Source of the DNA: Agapanthus africanus
Taxonomy: Eukaryota; Streptophyta; Magnoliopsida; Asparagales; Amaryllidaceae
NCBI GenBank assembly: GCA_030015575.1
Contig: CM057340.1
Location: 752,873,632 to 752,937,631, forward strand
Direction of reading: 5' to 3'
Length of the DNA stretch: 64,000 nt
The position numbers were made by a program, and so were the translations under genes. Each line of letters begins with the position of its first letter. Within the stretch, counting starts at the first letter, position 1. The notes beneath the pieces are model-generated. The model made no database searches and was not told where the DNA came from. It saw nothing but the letters and a program-made list of their open reading frames with translations. Shown one piece after another: positions 57,567-64,000 of the stretch.

Positions 57567-58523
57567 ATGGCACCGAATATGCAACTAAAGCGTGATTTCT
57601 CACAGATCTTTTCACACACTATATATGGGAGTTATTTTGCTGACGAAATAATACGGAGGGGCTAGAATTTTTTAATATATAATCACCCAAATGGTTACGC
57701 CCTTCCAGATCTAGTCACTCGTTTTTACGAGTGCATGGAAGACGGCTGCCTTGCACAATATGGCTTTATCAAATTAATGTGGGGCGATAGGGAAATAATT
57801 ATAGACTGAGACTTCATCCATGAAGTCACTTTGATCCCTAGGTTACCTGTACATGATCAGCCCCTTCAGTTTGAGGATTATATGCTCTTAATGGGTAATG
57901 ATTGCTCAAGGGAACCGCGGAAAGGAATACAAGATAGAACCCTTTTCGCTAATGTTTTAACTGTGTGCCGGTGGGCACAAAACAATATTTTTGGGAGTTC
58001 CCATAACACCACATTTTTTACCCCCTCACTGCATATCGTGCACACACTTATGACAAGGAACCCTAGATTCGACATGTGCACGATTCTGCTTAACTCAATT
58101 GGTGCGGGCAAAAGGGCCGCGAACTACCCATGCCCCATGCTGGTGACACAACTGTGTCGCTATTTCCTCCCTGTGGAGGAATTTGAATTCTACATGCATG
58201 GAGGCATACCCGTCAGGCCTCTCATTGAGGGCGTATCTACGTCTTATACACGTTTGACAGATGTTTGGTCACGAACTGAACCGGCGGAACACGTGCCTGC
58301 CAGAACACCTAGCCCCAGCTCGACCGCGAGCGAGGAGGAGCTCACCCCCTTAGAACATGCACGTTTAATGAGAAGAGCCGTTAGGGGGATTGACGAGTTG
58401 AGGGGGATGATGAGGGAGCATGATCGGCATCTGACAGAAGTAAAGCAGGGGGTCCGAACCCTACTAGCTAGGGAAGAGCATTCCCGTTCACGCTCAAGGG
58501 GGCGGCATGGGGCCGAGCAGTGA
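57567..58523 (+). pseudogene. Athila third ORF (env-position), putative plant transposon protein-like
   Basis: ATG 57567 to TGA 58523 is one frame with stops at 57663 (TAG) and 57807 (TGA). It would encode about 318 residues. The middle part (VTLIPRLPVHDQ, then NVLTVCRWAQNNIF and LVTQLCRYF) resembles the 'putative plant transposon protein' domain often found in the env position of Athila relatives; this is from memory of the family and not verified. The C-terminal third has a charged helical region (HARLMRRAVRGIDELRG) that may form a coiled coil, then an Arg/Ser-rich tail (HSRSRSRGRHG). I see no signal peptide or membrane segment, so an envelope function is not supported. Both stops fit single C-to-T or G-to-A changes. 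Confidence 0.65.
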
Positions 58524-58553
58524 GGGCACTGCTTTTAGTAAGTTTGGGGGAGG
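58516..58553 (+). promoter_or_regulatory. Hairpin plus polypurine-like module after ORF3
   Basis: Stem AGCAGTG/CACTGCT with loop AGGG (58516-58533), a six-base spacer, then AAGTTTGGGGGAGG (58540-58553). The ORF3 stop codon lies in the hairpin. The following GTTGTAAATAGTTATC and TTGCATTGCAT match the sequence after the internal module at 27783-27820 of the non-autonomous element. Confidence 0.65.
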
Positions 58554-59255
58554 AGGTGGTTGTAAATAGTTATCATTTGCATTGCATATTTTTTAAAATT
58601 TTTGTATATATTTTTTCTTTTTCTTTTGCATGTTTAATTCTGCATTGCATCTTTATAAAAAAATTGACAAAAATGAATTAAAAAATATAAAAATAATAAA
58701 ATCAAATAAAAACTGAAAATTTTTAAAAGTTATAAAAATTGAAAAATTCAATTTTAGCAATAATTGACTTAGGTTTGACAAGACGGTTAACTAGTTAGGA
58801 AAAACTAGATCCTAAACTTAGTAAATTAAAAACCCTAAAAATAACCTTTCTTAAAGTTTAACCATAGGAAGTATATGTCCTTGTAGATTATTTGGAAATA
58901 GACAAATTTTGTGTTCACTTCTTGGGCTAAGTCAAAATAAGGGAAGAGTATTAAAAATCTCTCTTGAAGTGTAAGTCTGAAAAATAATTCCGAACCTTAA
59001 GTCTAAATTCTAAAAATATATACCCTACAACTTGCACAAACACGAACCTTGAAACTTGGAATAGTAGAGGATACCTTGAAATGCTCTTATCTAAAGTTCT
59101 TTGTATAAAGGAAAATAAAATTATAAGTGTGAATAAAGAGATATAAATAAAAAAAATGAACACTGGTTTTGTAATTACTTAAGGCTGCGTAAAATAAAAA
59201 ATATATAGTGAGGGTGTTTTATCACCTAGTGCCTTAGACCAACTGGTTTGGGAGT
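58554..59255 (+). other. Athila 3' non-coding region, first part
   Basis: AT-rich and non-coding, homologous to about 27821-28555 of the non-autonomous element. Ends with TSD copy GGAGT (59251-59255) in front of the solo LTR. The remainder resumes at 62873. Confidence 0.75.
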
Positions 59256-59670
59256 TGTTCCCCTCCGAACGGCGGCCAAGACATGGTCGTCTTGCCTGTG
59301 ATTCGGGGCAGATGCTAATTGGTGCTATCCGTCCACCTCTCCGAAGATGCCAAGTTGATTTATGGCACCGTGTATCGGAGGTTTAGACGGATGCGACCGA
59401 TATAGCAGACTTCGTCAGATTCCCCCTCGCTTGAGGGGTTTTTGATTGTGGGGACGCTCTTCCCTGCAGGCGCAAGCCCCTGCAGTTAATTACGCTACCG
59501 CATCGCGGTAACAACTTTCTCCTTCTCCAGCTGGTCACTTCGTGTCGTGGGTGTTTGTTTTGTTTGTGGTTGCCCGTGGATTGTATATGGAGACTGATTT
59601 ATGTCGTCGCCCGTAGGACGTGGATTAGTCCAAATCTGTATTTTCTTAGATTTGGGTTTGGGGTTTTGGT

Positions 59671-60310
59671 TTGAAGATACGTTAGCCATATTTGAGGCTA
59701 AGATCAACTCAAACGTTTGTTAAGGATACGTTAGTCTAATTTGAGACTAAGATCAACTTAACGGAAAGAGCATTTAGGGGCTCTATTGTTCCAGTTTAGG
59801 GACATAGTGGTCCATTGAATGTATGGCCGTCGGGACCCGTCACCTCTCTGACGTCGTTAAAGGATTACAACGACAGATGTCAGAGGAGTTCAGAGATGTA
59901 CCCTTGAACCAGAGTTGTTTGGAGGATCTATAGTCCAATTTGGGACTAAAGTCTGTTTTGAAAGTTTTGGTTTAAGGATGCGTTAGCCATATTTGAGGCT
60001 AAGATCAACTTAAACATTTGTTAAGGATACGTTAGCCTAATTTGAGACTAAGATCAACTTAACAGGATCATTTAGATCCGACAAAAGAGCATTTGAGCTC
60101 TATTGTTCCAGTTTAGGGACATGGTGGTCCATCGCCAGTTTAGGGACATGGTGGTCCAAGTTCCAGTTTAGGGACGTGCTGGTCCATCTCCAGTTTAGGG
60201 ACATGGTGGTCCATTGTATGTATGGCCGTCGGGACCCATCACCTCTCTGACGTCGTTGAAGGATTACAACGACAGATGTCAGAGGAGCTCAGAGATGTAC
60301 CCTTGAACCA
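59671..60310. repeat. Internal tandem duplication in the solo LTR
   Basis: The block with GTTAAGGATACGTTAG, GAGACTAAGATCAACTTAA, a CCAGTTTAGGGACAT-TGGTCC unit and the GTATGGCCGTCGGGACCC to GTACCCTTGAACCA segment occurs at about 59671-59925 and again at about 59960-60310. In the second copy the CCAGTTTAGGGACATGGTGG unit is itself repeated four times (about 60107-60212). Confidence 0.8.
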
Positions 60311-60466
60311 ATGAGTTGGTTGAAAGAGCAGATGTGCTCAGTTCAAGATGATTTGAGGACTTATGGCCAATTTGGGCTAAGTCCAATTGTATTTGAAATA
60401 TTGGCTCTCTGTTGGTCCATTGAAGGAGAGGCTTTGCCTCTAGAAACTTAGCCAATTGGGCTAAAG

Positions 60467-60700
60467 CTAGTGTTAAACACTAGAGGTCAACAGTGTTGAA
60501 CACTGGGAATAAGATTAACAAGTTAGTGTTAAACACTAAAAGATAATCAGTGTTAAACACTAGCAACAGGGCTTTCAAATTAGTGTTAAACACTAAAACA
60601 AATCAGTGTTAAACACTGGTAATCAGAGATTTCAAATTAGTGTTTAACACTAAAGCAAATCAGTGTTAAACACTGGGAACAAAGTCTTTAGATTAGTGTT
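60467..60700. repeat. AGTGTTAAACACT palindrome array
   Basis: About eight copies, alternating in flanks that also pair: CTAGTG..CACTAG at 60467-60483, CAGTG..CACTG at 60491-60505 and 60604-60618, TTAGTG..CACTAA at 60523-60539 and 60580-60596. The stem is 7-8 bp around a single central base. Spacing is about 25-35 bases. Confidence 0.9.
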
Positions 60701-61439
60701 AAATACTAAGGAGAGAGGGGTCACATGTGGATACGTGAGACCGCCCTGATTTCCCTTATTTTATTCTGTAGATCAGTGTTTAACTCTTTTAATTCTGACG
60801 GCCATCACGTGTGAGCACGTGATGGAGACCCCCGCTCTGGTCTGTTAGAATGCTTATTAGGGGTCACGTGGTGACACGTGAGGGCGCCCTAAATGTGGAG
60901 CCAGATCTCCTTTTCTTCGTTCTGTAAGTAAGCGTTAAACACTTTTTATGTTTTCTTTGGAGCATCACGTGCTGCCACGTGAGGAGGATTAGTGTGCTGA
61001 TTGTTAGAGCATCAGCCAAGGGGTCACGTGGGAGCACGTGAGAGCGCCCAAGACCTTTATTTCTTTTGCTTTTTCTTTCTGTGTTTCGGGGGTCACGTGG
61101 AGCACGTGATGACATCAAAAAGTGGGGACAGATCCCCTTTATTTTGTTCTGCAAACAAGTGTTAAACACTTTTAATTTTCATAGCCATCACGTGTGGGCA
61201 CGTGATGTATACTCATGCCCTGATTTATTAGAACATTTATTAGGGGTCATGTGGGAACACGTGAAAGCGCCCAGAATTGTTTCTGCCTTTCCTTTTGTTC
61301 CATATATAATGAGGGTCACGTGGGAGCACGTGAGGCATTGCCTCAAAGCTTTCCTCTTCTCATTTTTGGGGGATCTGTTCAGGGGTCACATGGGGTACGT
61401 GACCTTAGTCTTTTCATGCACAGAGATCTTTTAAGTCTC

Positions 61440-61930
61440 CTTATCTTTAAGAATTAAATTCTTATTTAGGGTAAAACCCTAATTTTGATTCTGGAGGAAT
61501 TAAATTCCTATTTTGAAAGAATTAAATTCTTATTTAGGGTAAAACCCTAATTTCTTTTTAAAGGAATTAAATTCCCAGATATGTAAAAGAATTAAATTCT
61601 TGATTAGGGTTAAACCCTAGTTTTGTTTTAGGAGAATTAAATTCTCAAAACTCAATTCCCCTTCTAAGTTTAGGATCTGCATGGCAGGATCTCGACCCGA
61701 TGAGAATTATTAATTCTCATCCTATGAGGAGATGTGCTCTGTGCAGATCTTCAACTAGAAGAAGAACTAAGTTCTTTTTTGTATAAGAGTTAAACTCTTG
61801 GATTTTTGAGAATTAAATTCTCTGTTTGAAGTTTTGATTCCCTTACTTTTCTCACCTAGGGTTTTCTTTTTTGAGAATTAAATTCTCCTTTCTTTTCTTC
61901 TCTGTTGAGAATTAAATTCTCCTCTCTCTG
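61440..61930. repeat. GAATTAAATTC / AGGGTTAAACCCT palindrome cluster
   Basis: Closely packed palindromes around central TTAAA: AAGAATTAAATTCTT (61449-61463), AGGAATTAAATTCCT (61495-61509), several GAGAATTAAATTCTC, TAGGGTTAAACCCTAG, AAGAGTTAAACTCTT and AAGAACTAAGTTCTT. One unit at 61700-61720 has perfect 10-bp arms around one base. Outer stem positions differ between units but remain paired. Confidence 0.9.
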
Positions 61931-61977
61931 TTCTTCTCTCTCCAAGGTAGATCCCCCTCTTCTCTTCTCTTGACTCC

Positions 61978-61985
61978 TATTTATA
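61978..61985 (-). promoter_or_regulatory. TATA box of the solo LTR
   Basis: The minus strand reads CTCCTATAAATAGGAGTC, itself palindromic around the TATA. Transcription would run leftwards, so the G-box dyads at 62298-62657 are upstream and those at 60803-61400 are downstream in the transcript. Confidence 0.7.
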
Positions 61986-62877
61986 GGAGAAGGAAAAGAA
62001 TCAATTTGTTTAGCAAATCTCTCATTGAAAGATTTGATTTGATTTCATAATTAATATGATCCTTTAGATCATTCAGTGAATTTTATTCACCGTTGGATTT
62101 TAGATCCAAAGATATTCTGTTTGTCATTTCGGTGAGATTTGGGGAGATCTTTCCTTATTTAAGATTTTTCCATAAATTGGTGATTTTTAATCACCCTTGG
62201 ATCTTTAATCCAACGGTCCCCATAATCCTTTTCCATTTGGAAAGATTTAGAAGCTTTTAGAATTTAATTCCATTAAACTGTAAGGCTTTCGAAGCCAGTC
62301 ACATGCTGACACGTGACCCTTGGTCACGTGTGAGCACGTGACCCCCAATTGAGTCCTTTTCTCAACGTTTATTTATGCTTCAGTTTTAACCATCACGTGT
62401 CAACACGTGACCATTGGTCACGTGTGAGCACGTGATACCTCATTGAGGTGACTTCTGATTTTTAATCAGGGAACAGATTTTAGAATTTAATTCTATTCAT
62501 TATTTTAGAGGCCTTAAGAGCCCATCACGTGTCTGCACGTGACGCATGGTCACGTGTGAGCACGTGATGCCCCATTGAGGTTTTTTCTGAGTTTTTATTA
62601 TATCTTTTAACTCCTCCAGCGGGTTCTTAAAGGCCCATCACGTGTGGACACGTGATGCCTCATAACTTTTGATCCCGGATGAATTATGAGGCCCATAATA
62701 TATCAAATCGAAGGGTTTTTCGAGATGCTTCCAATACCATCAGAATTTAATAGTTTCTCCTTCGGGAGTTTATCAAAATACAAGCCGGAAGATACTGGTT
62801 CGTATTTCCTTAAGCGTATCGCTGCCATTTGATACCTTGGACTCCTTTGCGCAGAAATTTTTGGCGGGAACAGGAGT

Positions 62878-63530
62878 CACTGCTAAAGCCTTAGGTATTA
62901 CAAGACGAGGAATTACGCATTAATGTGCAAACACATTTTGTAATCGGTCGTTAGTACCTCAAGAAGTATTAACGGTCACATGAAGGATGTGCGTGCAATT
63001 TCATCTAAAAATTCACCAACTAAAAGTACTTTGGATGACGAACAAGAGTATAAGAGCTTGAATTGAATTTCCAAGTGTAGGGGTGATACATACACACACG
63101 TAGGGGTATATGATTGGGGTTTGGATGAGAAATAGGAATGAAAAATAGGACTTATATTTTCAGTAGAAATGATAAAAATTCCTAAGTTGATATGAAACCT
63201 TAGAAGGAAGATTCAAAAGATGCTAAAAGCTAAAAAAATTTACAGAACATATATAATCTTAAGTTAAATGATAAGGAAGCGTGAAAAATATGGGTTGATA
63301 ATTTCTGAGTTGAAAATAATAGAATTTCTTGCTAGAACACCGAATTGAAGAATAAAACTCAATAGGCCATGTTGATCGGATTTTGTGGGTAGTATCCGCA
63401 GAAAACCCTCAGGAGACAACACTCCTCCTACTAGGGACACCTAGAGGTTTAACGGCTTGTTGCACGAGCTCAGTGCAATCGCGTTTCCCTGCGAAAGTGA
63501 GGTTAGGTTTTTTTTTCGAGAATAAACTAG
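62878..63530 (+). other. Athila 3' non-coding region, second part
   Basis: Homologous to about 28557-29206 of the non-autonomous element (CACTGCTAA-GCC, GACGAGGAATTACGC, GGTCGTT-AGTA, GGGTAGTATCCGC-GAAAACCCTCAGGAGACAA). No coding frame. Confidence 0.8.
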
Positions 63531-63569
63531 TTTTGCTCGGGACGAGTAAAAGATAAGTTTGGGGGTATT
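63531..63569 (+). promoter_or_regulatory. Hairpin plus polypurine tract of the Athila element
   Basis: Stem TTTTGCTCG/CGAGTAAAA with loop GGA (63531-63551, one G-T pair), spacer GAT, then AAGTTTGGGGGTATT immediately before the 3' LTR. Confidence 0.8.
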
Positions 63570-64000
63570 TGTTCATATCATAATTTTGTATTATTATATT
63601 CCCCATTCTTAATCATTTTTCAAATAAATAGGTGTTTTTGATCCATATCTGTTAGTTGCAGGTTACAGGTTCTCGGAACAATACAGTGTAAATGGTGAAA
63701 AGACGCTACAAAAGTGAGACTATGACCAACAAATAGAAAAATCTTTATCATGCCGCCTACAGTTTGAGGAACAAACGAAGATCAGCAAACAGTTCGATTG
63801 CACAAAGGTAACACAGGATTCAAGACTTCAACACGAAGCGAACGGTAAAAGTCCACAACATTCTGCACTGTGGAAATCTGGAAGAAACTAGAAGACATTC
63901 TGAGAAACCAAGTGAAGAAACCAGAATGAAAATGCAACAAGAAGAAAACCTGAGAAAACTACATAAAGATCCTTCAGGATGGCCGTGGAACCGCGGCCAA
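63570..64000 (+). mobile_element. Athila-like 3' LTR, start only
   Basis: TGTTCATATCATAATTTTG, collinear with the 5' LTR from 48659 and close to it. The window ends at its GC hairpin (GGCCGTGGAACCGCGGCC at about 63982-63999), partly decayed by one C-to-T change. Confidence 0.85.

Larger units (their letters stand above)
60803..62657. repeat. About sixteen paired G-box (CACGTG) dyads
   Basis: Each unit is (G/A)TCACGTG, a 3-4 base spacer, CACGTGA(C/T), forming one long dyad. Perfect examples: 60803-60824 (outer CAT..ATG), 61186-61207, 62322-62343 (outer GGT..ACC) and 62636-62657. Decayed copies are near 61245, 61381 and 62298. They lie on both sides of the TATA box at 61978-61985. CACGTG is the core site for plant bZIP and bHLH factors such as light and ABA regulators; binding here is not shown. 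Confidence 0.85.
59256..62872 (-). mobile_element. Tat/Ogre-like solo LTR (3617 bp)
   Basis: Starts TGTTCCCC and ends GGGAACA, with the 5-bp duplication GGAGT on both sides (59251-59255, 62873-62877). The empty site TTTGGGAGTCACTGC is present in the paralogous Athila-like element near 28550. Homologous to the LTRs at 1249-3823 and 8785-10985. The minus-strand TATAAATA (plus 61978-61985) shows it is in minus orientation. The GGAGT-flanked single copy without internal region indicates LTR-LTR recombination. Rich in palindromes and G-box dyads. Confidence 0.92.
48659..64000 (+). mobile_element. Athila-like autonomous-type LTR retrotransposon (right end outside window)
   Basis: 5' LTR 48659-50059, PBS at 50062, leader, gag-pol 51281-57037, third ORF 57567-58523, 3' non-coding region split by a solo LTR (59256-62872), hairpin-PPT 63531-63569, 3' LTR from 63570. 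The left target site is GGCTA within a gypsy pol. Gene order gag-PR-RT-RH-INT-ORF3 and the PBS mark the Athila group of Ty3/gypsy. All coding parts carry stops, so it is no longer autonomous. Confidence 0.9.

Noticed and set aside
57567-58523. Envelope gene
   Set aside because: In the env position, but no signal peptide, transmembrane segment or cysteine pattern is visible.
1-64000. CRISPR array, rRNA or tRNA genes
   Set aside because: No regularly spaced identical repeats with unique spacers, no rRNA core sequences and no tRNA cloverleaf with A and B boxes were noticed; the tandem repeats present have no spacers.

Overview
This window is intergenic or pericentromeric-type DNA from a flowering plant, probably a eudicot. 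It is almost entirely transposable elements nested inside one another. I see no intact host gene. The only host-gene remnant is the 3' end of a proline-rich protein gene (17780-18082) directly abutting the terminus of a CACTA transposon. Nearly every element ORF is broken by stops or frameshifts. Assignments come from reading protein motifs, LTR ends, primer-binding sites and target-site duplications (TSDs) by eye, without any database search.

Layout. (1) 1-10985: parts of two Ty3/gypsy elements resembling the Tat/Ogre lineage. A plus-strand LTR (about 1249-3823) is preceded by an antisense ORF and a 27-bp tandem repeat. It abuts a minus-strand gag-protease remnant (3823-8660) with its own minus-strand 5' LTR (8785-10985), so the two LTRs lie in inverted orientation. 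(2) 10986-17778: most of a CACTA (En/Spm) DNA transposon on the minus strand, with TNP2-type and TNPA-like pseudogenes. Its visible terminus is at 17778, next to the proline-rich gene fragment. (3) 18083-22597: AT-rich non-coding DNA with a fold-back MITE. (4) 22598-44183: a Ty1/copia element on the plus strand. Its 5' LTR is split by a complete non-autonomous Athila-like element (23187-30878, TSD GTCGT). Its leader and pol each carry a related solo LTR (32781-35047, TSD TGTAT; 38050-39970, TSD TATCA). (5) 44184-48658: minus-strand chromovirus-like gypsy LTRs plus the last codons of a pol gene. (6) 48659-64000: an autonomous-type Athila element (LTR, PBS, gag-pol, third ORF, start of 3' LTR), inserted in that gypsy pol. 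Its 3' UTR contains a 3.6-kb solo LTR of the Tat/Ogre-like family (59256-62872, TSD GGAGT).

Nesting order on the right is copia, then gypsy, then Athila, then the solo LTR. Three insertions can be checked against an empty site inside the window, either a paralogous copy or a restored reading frame.

Most unusual observations: (a) the Tat/Ogre-like LTRs are built from dozens of short stem-loop or palindrome units whose stems differ but keep dyad symmetry, including about sixteen paired CACGTG (G-box) dyads in the solo LTR; (b) each Athila-like element repeats a hairpin plus AAGTTTGGGGG module, which is the form of its true polypurine tract, after its ORFs; (c) the non-autonomous Athila-like element shares leader, LTR features and 3' UTR with the autonomous element but encodes an unrelated acidic protein; (d) a CCGCGG-AA-CCGCGG dyad recurs in elements of two different superfamilies; (e) the inverted LTR pair could produce hairpin RNA.
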